Shown here one piece after another: positions 10,513 to 18,306 of a DNA stretch of 64,000 nt. The notes below the pieces were generated by a model. The model had not been told where the DNA came from. It did no database searches and worked only from the letters and a program-made list of their open reading frames with translations. How positions within the stretch are numbered: position 1 is the first letter of the stretch; the number at the start of each line of letters is the position of its first letter. This stretch comes from Rhizobiaceae bacterium (GTDB lineage: Bacteria; Pseudomonadota; Alphaproteobacteria; Rhizobiales; Rhizobiaceae). A program made the position numbers and the translations under genes. The stretch spans positions 1-64,000 of the forward strand of contig JAIXTO010000124.1 of NCBI GenBank assembly GCA_027483885.1. The letters run 5' to 3'.

Positions 10513-10545
10513 CGGGAACCGGTGCGAAAATCGCACCAGTTCCCG
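10513..10545 (-). terminator. Long hairpin downstream of ompW, probable terminator
   Basis: A 14-bp stem with one internal mismatch: CGGGAAC and GGTGCGA pair with TCGCACC and GTTCCCG around an AAA loop. On the minus strand it is followed by GTTTCCGTT. A second, 7-bp hairpin (CCGGATG/CATCCGG, 10583-10600) lies between it and the ompW stop. Together they separate ompW from the serine hydrolase gene. Confidence 0.6.
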
Positions 10546-10633
10546 TCCCTTCCCCTCAAGGCTGAAGCTACCTGCCACGGTGCCGGATGCCCCCATCCGG
10601 ACGATGCTTCAACCCGGGTGGCTCCGCGTAAGC

Positions 10634-11320
10634 TTAGAAGCGGTAGGTCACGCCGGCGCCGATCAGCCAGGGATCAAGCTTGGCCTTGCCGGAAATCGGC
10701 GTGCCACCCATGTCGGCGCTCCAGTTGGTTTCGAGAAACAGCTTCTTGGCGTCGACGTTCAGGCCCCAGTGTTCGTTGAGCATATAGTCGAAACCGACCT
10801 GCAGGGCGGCGCCGACATGCGAATCGACCTTCAGGTTGCTGAAGCCGGGCTGCGTGCTTTCGTTATAGAAGAAGGTGTAGTTCACGCCCGCGCCGACATA
10901 AGGCTTGAAGGGACCGAAATCGGTGAAATGATACTGCAGGGTGAGTGTCGGCGGCAGGAGCCAGGTCTTGCCGACATTGACACCGGCAAGCGAACCGGCA
11001 CCGGAAATCTTCGAACTGGTCGTGCCGAGAATGAGTTCGGCCGCAATGTTGTCGGTGAAGAAATAGCTGATATCGAGTTCCGGCGTGACCGAGTTCGAGT
11101 AGTTGAGGTCAGAGCCTGCAACCCCGTTGACCGAACCCTTGTCATTCGGGATGACGCCAAGGGCGCGCACGCGAACCTGCCAGGGGCTTTTGGCCGAGAC
11201 CGCATCTGCGGCAACCGGTGCCGGGGCTTGCGGCGCCATATCGGCGGCCTGTACCGCGCCTGAAAGAACGACCGTTGCAGTTCCCAGAAGGGCTGCGATG
11301 GCGGCTGCGTTCCTGATCAT
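10634..11320 (-). CDS. ompW: OmpW-family outer membrane beta-barrel protein
   Basis: A 228-aa outer membrane protein of the OmpW family, which form eight-stranded barrels that pass small hydrophobic molecules. An N-terminal signal peptide ends near VQAAD. The mature part has WQVRVRALGVIPND at the first strand, repeated alternating hydrophobic strands, and the family signature LQYHFTDFGPFKPYVGAGVNYTFFY. The C-terminus ends in Tyr-Arg-Phe, a terminal aromatic typical of BAM substrates. An AAGGAG ribosome-binding site precedes the ATG. Two FNR/CRP-type palindromes lie 65-100 bp upstream, matching known oxygen control of OmpW in other bacteria. Confidence 0.92.
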   Translation of the reverse strand: MIRNAAAIAALLGTATVVLSGAVQAADMAPQAPAPVAADAVSAKSPWQVRVRALGVIPNDKGSVNGVAGSDLNYSNSVTPELDISYFFTDNIAAELILGTTSSKISGAGSLAGVNVGKTWLLPPTLTLQYHFTDFGPFKPYVGAGVNYTFFYNESTQPGFSNLKVDSHVGAALQVGFDYMLNEHWGLNVDAKKLFLETNWSADMGGTPISGKAKLDPWLIGAGVTYRF

Positions 11321-11384
11321 GTCATTCTCCTTGCGACATCGTCTTTTGATGTCGCATGGCTATCAACCCCGCCAGGGCAGGCCG

Positions 11385-11398
11385 TTGATCTCGATCAA
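11385..11398. promoter_or_regulatory. FNR/FixK anaerobox
   Basis: TTGATCTCGATCAA is a perfect match to the TTGAT-N4-ATCAA consensus of FNR, FnrN and FixK proteins. It is centred about 71 bp upstream of the ompW ATG. If it acts at -41.5, transcription would begin near 11350. Confidence 0.75.
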
Positions 11399-11402
11399 CC
11401 CG

Positions 11403-11420
11403 ACTTGACAGCGGTCAAGT
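11403..11420. promoter_or_regulatory. Second FNR/CRP-family-like palindrome
   Basis: ACTTGACAGCGGTCAAGT is a perfect palindrome with a 4-base spacer (TTGAC-N4-GTCAA core). It differs from the FNR consensus by one base per half-site. Its centre lies 20 bp from that of the neighbouring anaerobox, two helical turns, so bound dimers would lie on the same face. Confidence 0.5.
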
Positions 11421-11471
11421 CCGTCGCGCTTTTGCGGCAAAAAAGTGTCTTTCGAACCTGTCGTCTCAAAC

Positions 11472-11508
11472 GAAAATGCCCCTCCCCGGGTGGATCCGGG
11501 AAGGGGCA
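11472..11508 (-). terminator. Intrinsic terminator of the GNAT gene
   Basis: Stem TGCCCCT/AGGGGCA plus CCCGG/CCGGG (one mismatch between them) with loop GTGGAT, followed on the minus strand by TTTTCG. It lies 28 bp past the stop of the acetyltransferase gene. Confidence 0.7.
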
Positions 11509-11535
11509 GACTGGAGAACTTGAACTTTCAAGCGA

Positions 11536-12126
11536 TCAGGCGGCGCGACGCTCAACCTGCTGCGACAACTTGCGGCCGCTGGCGGTCAGCATGCCGGCGG
11601 CGCCATCGAGCCAGCCGGACTTCAGCTCAAGCGCCAGGAACCGGTGGCGCGCAAACGGACCCGGCATGACGAGATGCTGTGCCTTTTCGGCAAAAAAGCC
11701 GAATCGCTCATAGTAGGGCGCATCGCCAACCAGCAGGATCGCGCCATGGCCACGGGCACGCGCCTCGGCAATGGCGGCCCGCATCAGGGCGGCGCCGATT
11801 CCCTTGCCCTCATGGGCCGCATCGACGGCCAGCGGCCCCAGCAGCAGCGCATCGACAGGCCCGCCATGGTGGCCAACGCCGGCTTCGACGTTCCACAGCC
11901 GCACGGTGCCGATGACGTGACCATCGCGGTCACGCGCGACAAGGGCCAGCCCCTGCGCCGGCACCCGGCCCCGGCGCAGCTTTTCCGACGACTTCTTGCG
12001 GCGGTCGCGGCCCATGGCGCGATCGAGCAGGTTTTCGCGGGCAACCACGTCTGCGGGGTTTTCTTCCGTGATGACAAAAGCATTTGGCGCGAGGAACGCG
12101 CGCACAGCGTCAAGAACAGCGGCCAT
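11536..12126 (-). CDS. GNAT-family N-acetyltransferase
   Basis: A 196-aa acetyl-CoA-dependent acetyltransferase. Motif A is LLLGPLAVDAAHEGKGIGAALMRAAI, where the acetyl-CoA pyrophosphate loop Q/R-x-x-G-x-G/A appears as E-G-K-G-I-G-A. It is followed by YYERFGF, common in this subfamily (YhbS-like), where the Tyr and Phe line the acceptor site. Its N-terminal 55 residues form an extra segment rich in charged residues. The YhbS-like group includes tRNA- and protein-modifying members; the substrate is unknown. It is monocistronic, with its own terminator. Confidence 0.83.
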   Translation of the reverse strand: MAAVLDAVRAFLAPNAFVITEENPADVVARENLLDRAMGRDRRKKSSEKLRRGRVPAQGLALVARDRDGHVIGTVRLWNVEAGVGHHGGPVDALLLGPLAVDAAHEGKGIGAALMRAAIAEARARGHGAILLVGDAPYYERFGFFAEKAQHLVMPGPFARHRFLALELKSGWLDGAAGMLTASGRKLSQQVERRAA

Positions 12127-12183
12127 CTTGGCCTCCGAAGCTCAAAACCGGTCTAAGCGGCACAAAAATTAAAGGGTGAGTGC

Positions 12184-12207
12184 GGCTCCGGCAAAACGGC
12201 CGGAGCC
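12184..12207 (-). terminator. Hairpin downstream of ornithine decarboxylase gene
   Basis: A 9-bp perfect stem, GGCTCCGGC/GCCGGAGCC, with loop AAAACG, seven bases past the stop codon. On the minus strand a T-rich run (CCCTTTAATTTTT) follows some nine bases later, so it is probably a terminator of moderate strength. Confidence 0.6.
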
Positions 12208-12214
12208 TGCGAAA

Positions 12215-13348
12215 TCAGATCACATAGGCCTTCAGCGGATCAAAGCCATTAAAGGCAACCGCCGAATAGGTCGTGGTATAGGCACCGGTGCCCTCGATCA
12301 GAACCTCGTCGCCGATCGAAAGCGTGATCGGCAGCGGATACATGTTCTTCTCGTACATCACGTCGGCCGAATCGCAGGTCGGGCCGGCCAGAACGCAGGG
12401 CTCCATGTCGTCGCCGTCACGCTCGGTGCGGATCGGATAACGAATGGCTTCGTCCATGGTTTCAGCCAGACCACCGAACTTGCCGATGTCGAGGAAGACC
12501 CAGCGATGCGTGTCATTGTCCGACTTGCGCGAGACGAGGATGACTTCCGCCTTGATTACACCGGCATTGCCAACCATGCCGCGGCCCGGCTCGATGATGG
12601 TCTTGGGCAGGCTGTTGCCGAAATGCTTGCGCAGGGCGGCAAAGATGGCCTGGCCATAAGCTTCGGCCGAGGGCACGTCACGCAGGTACTTGGTCGGAAA
12701 ACCACCGCCCATGTTGACCATCTGCAGGACAATGCCCTGCTTGGCGAGCTGCGCGAAGACACGCTTTGCATCCGAAAGGGCTGCATCCCAGGCATCGACC
12801 TTGGTCATCTGCGAACCGACATGGAACGAAACGCCGTAGGATTCCAGACCCAGCTGATGGGCATAAACGAGCACGTCGACGGCCATCTGCGGAACGCAGC
12901 CGAACTTGCGCGACAGCGGCCATTCGGCGCCTTCGCCATCGGTCAGCACACGGCAGAACACGCGGGCGCCGGGGGCTGCACGGGCAACCTTTTCGACTTC
13001 CTCGTGGCTGTCGACGGCAAACAGGCCGACGCCCAGTTCGAAGGCGCGCGCAACATCGCGTTCCTTCTTGATGGTGTTGCCGAAGGAGATACGGTCAGCC
13101 GTTGCACCGGCGGCAAGCGCCATCTGGATTTCGGCAACCGAAGCGCAGTCGAAGCTCGAGCCCATGGAGGCGAGCAGCTTCAGGATTTCCGGTTCCGGGT
13201 TTGCCTTGACGGCGTAATAGATGGCGCTGTCCGGCAGGGCATGGCGGAAGGCTTTGAAATTGTCGCGCACGACATCGAGGTCAACGACAAGGCAAGGGCC
13301 TTCCGGACGTTCGGTGCGCAGGAAGTCGCGGATGCGAGCAGTGGTCAT
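12215..13348 (-). CDS. odc: Ornithine (lysine) decarboxylase, PLP fold-type III
   Basis: A 377-aa decarboxylase making putrescine from ornithine, and possibly cadaverine from lysine. The PLP lysine is Lys48 (YYAVKANP); other signatures are FDCAS, FHVGSQ, MGGGFPTKY, EPGRG and the active-site Cys325 of CDSADV. This is the eukaryotic-type (alanine-racemase-fold) ODC common in rhizobia, not the E. coli SpeC/SpeF type. The ATG at 13348 has an AAGGGA ribosome-binding site six bases upstream; a TTG two codons earlier is a less likely start. A structured leader of about 430 bases precedes it and probably regulates expression. Confidence 0.93.
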   Translation of the reverse strand: MTTARIRDFLRTERPEGPCLVVDLDVVRDNFKAFRHALPDSAIYYAVKANPEPEILKLLASMGSSFDCASVAEIQMALAAGATADRISFGNTIKKERDVARAFELGVGLFAVDSHEEVEKVARAAPGARVFCRVLTDGEGAEWPLSRKFGCVPQMAVDVLVYAHQLGLESYGVSFHVGSQMTKVDAWDAALSDAKRVFAQLAKQGIVLQMVNMGGGFPTKYLRDVPSAEAYGQAIFAALRKHFGNSLPKTIIEPGRGMVGNAGVIKAEVILVSRKSDNDTHRWVFLDIGKFGGLAETMDEAIRYPIRTERDGDDMEPCVLAGPTCDSADVMYEKNMYPLPITLSIGDEVLIEGTGAYTTTYSAVAFNGFDPLKAYVI

Positions 13349-13379
13349 GGTCAATCCCTTCCAGGTCTCAAGGCTCCGG

Positions 13380-13796
13380 CTTGCGAACCGGAGGACAAAG
13401 GACGAATGAACATGCGCCGGGAACCAGTCGGTGGAGACACCGATTCCCTGACACGCTCAAACGCGCGGTAAGTGGAACAACGCTCTGCCAAGAACGATGA
13501 TCCGGCTTTGTCTGCCATGGATTGGAGGGAGAACCCTACCGCACTTCCGGCAATGATGGTGTGCCTCTTCAGTAACCCCGGCTGTTGGAAAGCCGGGAGA
13601 GAACAAAAAGGCCCGCACCGTCGTTGCTTCAGATGTCCTCGCATTTCCCGGATGGCCGGAATAGCGACTGGAGGGGTTAATTCCAGGTACCTTACCGATG
13701 ACCTCACCAAATAGAGGGTCGGCGGACACCCACGGGCACGTGCGACTTTGGGCTGACCGGGAGATAAGAACATTCGCCTTCATAATCAAGAGATTT
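13380..13796 (-). ncRNA. Candidate speF leader RNA upstream of ornithine decarboxylase
   Basis: The roughly 500-bp region between odc and the divergent LysR gene shows no convincing gene, but the strand reading into odc is rich in stem-loops: a bulged hairpin at 13419-13448 (TCGGTG/CACCGA inside GGGAA/TTCCC), a 7-bp stem CCCGGCT/AGCCGGG at 13577-13597, and TTCCGG/CCGGAA-type pairing near 13647-13660. The speF RNA motif is described upstream of ornithine decarboxylase genes in Alphaproteobacteria and is unusually long, which fits the position and size here. The exact 5' end is unknown. Confidence 0.5.
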
Positions 13797-13876
13797 TTTT
13801 GGCTGCCTCGCAAATTTCACATTGCAGGACGAAAGCTCGAACTCCACCTAGAAGGTCAGGAAAAAAGGATGATGGT

Positions 13877-14770
13877 GTGGATACTCTGACGCGCATGCGC
13901 GCATTCATCGATGTGGTGGAAGCCGAAGGGTTTTCCGCCGCCGCCCGTCGCACCGGACGCTCGAAAGCGCTGCTTTCCAAATATGTGCGCGAACTGGAAG
14001 ACGATCTGGGCGCGCTGCTTTTAAACCGCACGACGCGGCAGTTTTCGCTGACGGAAGCGGGCCATACCTATTTCCGCACCGCCGCCGATATCCTGAAGGA
14101 GATCGACAACCTCGCCGACCTCGTGCGCGAGAACAATGCCGACCTGAAGGGCCGACTGCGAATCTCGGTGCCGCGCACCTTCATGGATGCCGATGTCGGC
14201 CAGTCGCTCATCGATTTTGCCACCGAACATCCGGATGTCTCGCTCGATATCGTCGCGGAAGACCGATTCGTCGACCTCATCGAGGAAAGTTTTGATCTGG
14301 CCATCCGAATCACCAAGCTTGAGGATTCGGGCATGATTGCCCGCAAGCTCTCCGATTTTCGCGTGTATGCCTGCGCGACGGCCGCTTATGTGGCGCAGTA
14401 CGGTCCCTTCGCCCACCCGCAGGATCTTGCCGGCAAACCCGTCATCATCGATACGAACCTGCGCTCGCACAACAGCATCCGCTTCCAGGCGCCTGATGGC
14501 GCCTTCTTCTCGGTTCCCGTCGCGGGCTCCATCGAGGTCAACAGCCCGCAGGGCACCGTAAGAGCCGCCCGCGCCGGGCTTGGCGTTGCCATGGTGCCGG
14601 ATTTCATTGCGCTGCCTTACCTGAAGTCGGGCGAACTGGTCTCCCTGTTTGATGACTATATCCCGACCGATCGCGGCATCTATGCGGTCTACCCGCACCG
14701 CCGTTACCTGCCGGCAAAGGTCAGAAGTTTCGTCGATTTTCTCTCCGCGTGGTTCCGTCAGCAGCAGTAA
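13877..14770 (+). CDS. LysR-family transcriptional regulator
   Basis: A 297-aa LTTR. The winged helix spans about residues 5-62 (RMRAFIDVVEAEGFSAAARR, SKALLSKYVRELEDDLGALLLNRTTRQFSLTEAG), followed by the linker helix and a two-subdomain effector domain (LRISVPRTFMDADVGQSLIDF, FDLAIRITKLEDSGMIARKL). It belongs to the CrgA-like group by these motifs. The GTG at 13877 is chosen because AAAAGGAT lies six bases upstream; a longer frame from 13799 has no ribosome-binding site. It is divergent from odc across the leader region, but no target is evident, and the gene downstream is far enough away (95 bp) to be separate. Confidence 0.85.
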   Translation: MDTLTRMRAFIDVVEAEGFSAAARRTGRSKALLSKYVRELEDDLGALLLNRTTRQFSLTEAGHTYFRTAADILKEIDNLADLVRENNADLKGRLRISVPRTFMDADVGQSLIDFATEHPDVSLDIVAEDRFVDLIEESFDLAIRITKLEDSGMIARKLSDFRVYACATAAYVAQYGPFAHPQDLAGKPVIIDTNLRSHNSIRFQAPDGAFFSVPVAGSIEVNSPQGTVRAARAGLGVAMVPDFIALPYLKSGELVSLFDDYIPTDRGIYAVYPHRRYLPAKVRSFVDFLSAWFRQQQ

Positions 14771-14864
14771 GGGCTTCGTGATCTCACCCCCCGATTGACG
14801 CTAGCCGAAATTCCGTCCCATTTGCACGACACACCGCAGCAACAACCCGCGACGGGATCTGGTC

Positions 14865-15506
14865 ATGTTTTTCAAAAAGTGGCTCTCTGCCACTCTCTTT
14901 CTTCTGGCGCCGTTTCCGGCCTTCGCGCATCCGCACATCTTTGTCGATGCGCGGCTGGAAGTGCTGGCGGCCGATGACGGCACCATTGCCGAGTTGCGCA
15001 ATGTCTGGCGCTTCGACGAATTGTTTTCCTCCAGCGTGCTTCTCGACTTCGACAAGAACACCGACCTGAAGCTCGACGAGCACGAACTGGCCGATCTCGG
15101 CGAAGTCATGCGCACCTCGCTCAAGGATTTTCACTATTTCACCACGATCACCCAGAACGGCAAGACGATCCCGATTGCCCAGCCGGATGTGATCCATGTG
15201 AGCTACAAGGACGGGCAGGTGTTGGTGTTCTTTGCCGTGAAGCCAACGGAGCCGGTCCACCTCAAGGGCCGCATGACATTCGGCATCTACGATCCGTCCC
15301 TTTATACCGCGATCGATTTTCCCTCGGATGCCGATCTGGTGCCGGAAGGCAAGGCCTTTGCGGCCTGCAAACACCAGGTCGTCAGGCCTGATCCGGACGA
15401 GGTGATCGCGCAGAACAAGACCAGCCTGACGGATGCCTTCTTCAACGACCCCACAGGCACCGACATGACCAAACTGTTTGCGACGCGCCTGGAGGTGACA
15501 TGCTGA
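14865..15506 (+). CDS. DUF1007-family periplasmic protein, partner of NicO transporter
   Basis: A 213-aa exported protein with a signal peptide (LSATLFLLAPFPAFA) and His-Pro-His right after the predicted cleavage site, a probable metal-binding N-terminus. The rest matches DUF1007 features: RLEVLAADDGTIAELRNVWRFDELFS, FTTITQNGKTIPI and LVFFAVKP. The family is nearly always found with NicO/RcnA-type transporters, either adjacent or fused, and probably hands Ni or Co ions to or from the channel. Its last seven bases overlap the next gene, so translation is coupled. Confidence 0.85.
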   Translation: MFFKKWLSATLFLLAPFPAFAHPHIFVDARLEVLAADDGTIAELRNVWRFDELFSSSVLLDFDKNTDLKLDEHELADLGEVMRTSLKDFHYFTTITQNGKTIPIAQPDVIHVSYKDGQVLVFFAVKPTEPVHLKGRMTFGIYDPSLYTAIDFPSDADLVPEGKAFAACKHQVVRPDPDEVIAQNKTSLTDAFFNDPTGTDMTKLFATRLEVTC

Positions 15507-16525
15507 GACGCAGCCTTCCCCTTGCCCTCCTGATGACACTTGGGGCCTTTGCGCTTGCCCATGCGCAATCCCCGCTCGGCGTCGGCTCGGCGGAACCTTC
15601 GTTCAGCACCGGCGGATTTCTCGGCCCCTTCTTCGGTTTCATCAATGCCTACCAGCAGAGTTTTTATCGGGCGCTGACCGGCTCGCTCAAGGCGATGCGG
15701 GAAGATCCGTGGGCGGTGAAGGGACTGGTGACCCTGTCCTTTGCCTATGGTGTCTTTCATGCCGCCGGTCCCGGTCACGGCAAGGCTGTCATCTCCTCCT
15801 ACATGATCGCCAACGAGACCGCACTGAAGCGCGGCATCGCCATTTCGCTCGTCTCGGCGCTGTTGCAGGGGATCGTTGCCATCGGGCTTGTCGCTGCGGC
15901 CTATATCGTTCTGCGCGGCACCGGCATCACCATGACGCGCGCCACGCAGGCGATGGAGGTGGTAAGTTTTGCCATGATCGCCCTGTTCGGCGGCTGGCTT
16001 CTGGCCCGCAAGCTTTATGCGCTGCGCCCGCACCGCTCATCCCTGCCGATCTTTGCCAGCGCAAGTCCAGCCTCGGGTCCGACGGGCCTTTCGTTTCGCG
16101 CAACCGAAGTGGGCCATGATCACGATCAGCTTGCAGCCGGTGACTACTGCATGGATTGCGGCCAGATGCACCTGCCCGATCCGCAGGCCATCGGCGGGCG
16201 CGATTTCAGCCTGCACGAAGCCTGGTCGGCCATCGTTGCCGTTGGCCTTCGCCCCTGTTCCGGCGCCATCCTGGTGATGAGCTTTTCCATCCTCAACGGG
16301 CTTTATCTCGGGGGTGCGCTGTCGGTGCTGTTCATGTCGCTGGGCACCGCGATCACCGTATCACTGCTGGCGTTGATGGCGGTCTCGGCCAAGGACCTGG
16401 CTGTGCGTTTTGCCGGAAAGGGATCGCGCACAGCCGGTCGTATCACCAACGGCATCGAGATCGTCGGGGCGCTGTTCATCCTGCTGATGGGGCTGTCGCT
16501 GCTGGGGGCAGCCCTTCAGGCTTAA
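15500..16525 (+). CDS. NicO/RcnA-type nickel-cobalt transporter
   Basis: A 341-aa membrane protein with about six transmembrane segments. Signature motifs are FHAAGPGHGKAVISSYM, a His/Asp-containing loop (GHDHDQ then DCGQMH) and GLRPCSGAILVM. The NicO family exports (RcnA) or imports nickel and cobalt; pairing with a DUF1007 protein and no urease or hydrogenase genes nearby leaves direction open, with export slightly favoured. A GGAGGTGAC ribosome-binding site sits inside the end of the DUF1007 gene. An N-terminal signal-like segment (LALLMTLGAFALAHAQ) precedes the first true membrane helix. Confidence 0.86.
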   Translation: MLRRSLPLALLMTLGAFALAHAQSPLGVGSAEPSFSTGGFLGPFFGFINAYQQSFYRALTGSLKAMREDPWAVKGLVTLSFAYGVFHAAGPGHGKAVISSYMIANETALKRGIAISLVSALLQGIVAIGLVAAAYIVLRGTGITMTRATQAMEVVSFAMIALFGGWLLARKLYALRPHRSSLPIFASASPASGPTGLSFRATEVGHDHDQLAAGDYCMDCGQMHLPDPQAIGGRDFSLHEAWSAIVAVGLRPCSGAILVMSFSILNGLYLGGALSVLFMSLGTAITVSLLALMAVSAKDLAVRFAGKGSRTAGRITNGIEIVGALFILLMGLSLLGAALQA

Positions 16526-16536
16526 AACTCGAAGCG

Positions 16537-16746
16537 TCAGCGATTGCCGCGGCGCTGATGGCGGGCACGCAGCCAGAAGATCAGGAAGAACGACAGGACG
16601 GCGAGAATGCCAAAGCCTGCCGCCAGCCACGGCGAAAACTGCGCCAGCCACAGGACGATGCTGGGCATGACCAGAAACAGCAGCGTGAAGCCGAAAAAGA
16701 TGATGGCGGCCGCAATGGCCGGTGAGCGTTTCTTGCCGCCGCTCAC
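16537..16746 (-). CDS. Small two-helix membrane protein, unknown function
   Basis: A 69-aa protein with two hydrophobic helices (AIAAAIIFFGFTLLFLVMPSIV and WLAAGFGILAVLSFFLIFWL) flanked by basic ends (SGGKKR and RARHQRRGNR), so both termini are predicted cytoplasmic. The GTG start overlaps the TGA stop of the acetyltransferase gene (GTGA), a hallmark of translational coupling, which supports it as a real gene. I do not recognise the family. Confidence 0.6.
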   Translation of the reverse strand: MSGGKKRSPAIAAAIIFFGFTLLFLVMPSIVLWLAQFSPWLAAGFGILAVLSFFLIFWLRARHQRRGNR

Positions 16747-17438
16747 GCTGCCACCGCCTGAAGCCCGGCGCGAATATCTTCCAGCCGTTCTTTCTGGTGG
16801 CCGTGATCGTCAAAATTCTCCGGCAGCAGCCATGTCTCAAATGCTTTGGAGATAAGCGGCCATTCACCGTCGATCATCGAAAACCAGGCTGTATCGCGGT
16901 TGGCGCCCTTGGACACCATGTGCTGGCGAAACACGCCTTCGAAGGTAAAGCCGTAGCGCGTTGCGGTTTTTTTGCTCGGCTCGTTTTCGTTGTGGCATTT
17001 CCACTCGTAACGACGGTAACCCAGATCCTCGAACACGTGGCGGGCCATCAGGTAATGCGCTTCGGTGGAGAGCGGCGAGCGCTTCATGGCAGCACCATGC
17101 GCCACCGAGCCCACCTCGATCACGCCATTGGCGGGGTCCGGCCGCATATAACTTGCCATGCCCACCACCTCGCCATCCTCCTTGTCGCGAAAGACAAGCG
17201 TGATGAGGTTGCCGGCCTTGTTCATGCCCTCCAGCCAATCGGCAAATTCTTCCGGCGCGCTGTAGAGCTTGTTGGGGAAATAATGGATGAGGTCGTTCAG
17301 CCCCTCGTCGCCACCCAGTGCCTCCCACAGCGTCTGGATATGCACCGCCCGTTCATAGGGCTCGGCAATGACATAATGGCCCTCGAGCCGCACCGGCCGA
17401 GGCGCCGGGCAACCATTGAAATTCTTGAGATCACGCAT
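16743..17438 (-). CDS. GNAT-family acetyltransferase, RimJ/RimL-like
   Basis: A 231-aa acetyltransferase of the RimJ/RimL type, which modify ribosomal protein N-termini or small molecules. Motifs: VRLEGHYVIAEPYERA at the N-terminus, VVGMASYMRPDPANGVIEVGSV, and RYEWKCHNENEPSKKTATRYGFTFEGVFRQHM, the classic substrate/CoA segment. The ATG at 17438 has GAGGGG seven bases upstream; the GTG at 17453 is less likely. The small membrane protein gene follows with overlapping start/stop. Such long (about 230 aa) members are frequent in rhizobia; the substrate is unknown. Confidence 0.84.
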   Translation of the reverse strand: MRDLKNFNGCPAPRPVRLEGHYVIAEPYERAVHIQTLWEALGGDEGLNDLIHYFPNKLYSAPEEFADWLEGMNKAGNLITLVFRDKEDGEVVGMASYMRPDPANGVIEVGSVAHGAAMKRSPLSTEAHYLMARHVFEDLGYRRYEWKCHNENEPSKKTATRYGFTFEGVFRQHMVSKGANRDTAWFSMIDGEWPLISKAFETWLLPENFDDHGHQKERLEDIRAGLQAVAA

Positions 17439-17533
17439 GAAACATCCCCTCACCTGCCAAGAGAATTAAGCGAGGGCGCGCCCAAACGCAATCGCTGCTT
17501 TGCCGCCGGACACGGCAAAACACCGACACCGGA

Positions 17534-18232
17534 TCAGAGCGAAACCTTCGCCGAGGAGACGGTCGCCTCGATATGATCGATCAGCGGATCGGGCAGTTTC
17601 AGCCGGCCGGCGAGAAGATCGAGATAGCCGCGTTCGGCGCGGGTATCGGGGTCGATGGCAAGCCTGGAGGCCGTGTAAATCTCCACCCGCTGTTCTTCGG
17701 TGCGGCCGGCGGCCACCAGCGCGTCGAGATCGATCGGATCGGCGAGTTCCTTGGCAATGAAGGCTTCGGCCTCTGCGCCGAGATCCACGGCATGCACCTT
17801 TTCCATGATGCGCTGGCGCTCGTTCGCATCGATATGGCCATCGGCCTTTGCCGCGGCAATCATCGCGCGCAGCAGGGTCAGCGCAAAATCATTGCTGAGG
17901 CTTGGCGAATCGAGGCTGAAAGGCGAATCGGCCGGCGGCTCGATGACCGGTGCATCGGGGGCGACGCCGACTGGCGCCTTGCCCGACTGATAGTTTCGGT
18001 AGGCGAGATAACCAAGGCCGGCAATCGCTGCGACGCCGCCAACGGCTGCGACATTGCCGGCAAGCTTGCGGCCGGTCTTGGTGCCGAGAAGGGCCGCCGC
18101 CAGCGCGCCGGCCTTCATCGGGTTGTTGCGCGCAAGGTCTGTGACCTGGCCTGCCTTCCCCTGCAAGGTTCCCGAAAGACCGGGAACCTTGGATCCGAGG
18201 AACTGGTCCAGAAGCTTCTTGGCGTCGAACAT
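17534..18232 (-). CDS. DUF533 / TerB-like tellurite-resistance family protein
   Basis: A 232-aa protein (YebE-like). The N-terminal part has small-residue-rich and weakly hydrophobic stretches (AGALAAALLGTKTGRKLAG, VGGVAAIAGLGYLAYRNYQSG), one likely membrane helix. The C-terminal half is a TerB-like helical domain (RAMIAAAKADGHIDANERQRIMEKV, AEAFIAKELADPIDLDALVAA) where the acidic D-G-H-I-D-x-x-E may bind a divalent metal. The role is unknown; the family is often linked to envelope stress. The ATG at 18232 is used; a TTG two codons earlier is unlikely. The ribosome-binding site is buried in a perfect hairpin (18240-18265). Confidence 0.8.
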   Translation of the reverse strand: MFDAKKLLDQFLGSKVPGLSGTLQGKAGQVTDLARNNPMKAGALAAALLGTKTGRKLAGNVAAVGGVAAIAGLGYLAYRNYQSGKAPVGVAPDAPVIEPPADSPFSLDSPSLSNDFALTLLRAMIAAAKADGHIDANERQRIMEKVHAVDLGAEAEAFIAKELADPIDLDALVAAGRTEEQRVEIYTASRLAIDPDTRAERGYLDLLAGRLKLPDPLIDHIEATVSSAKVSL

Positions 18233-18239
18233 AAACAAA

Positions 18240-18265
18240 CTCTCCCTGTTGTGTCACAGGGAGAG
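18240..18265 (-). promoter_or_regulatory. Stem-loop sequestering the ribosome-binding site of the DUF533 gene
   Basis: On the transcript, CTCTCCCTGT pairs perfectly over 10 bp with ACAGGGAGAG around the 6-base loop GACACA. The 3' arm contains the only good Shine-Dalgarno sequence (GGGAGAG) for the ATG seven bases farther on. The structure should hold translation low until opened by heat, a protein or a small RNA. Confidence 0.6.
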
Positions 18266-18306
18266 ATAGGACGCCAAAGTCATTTTACAAACGATAGAGG
18301 GGGTAA

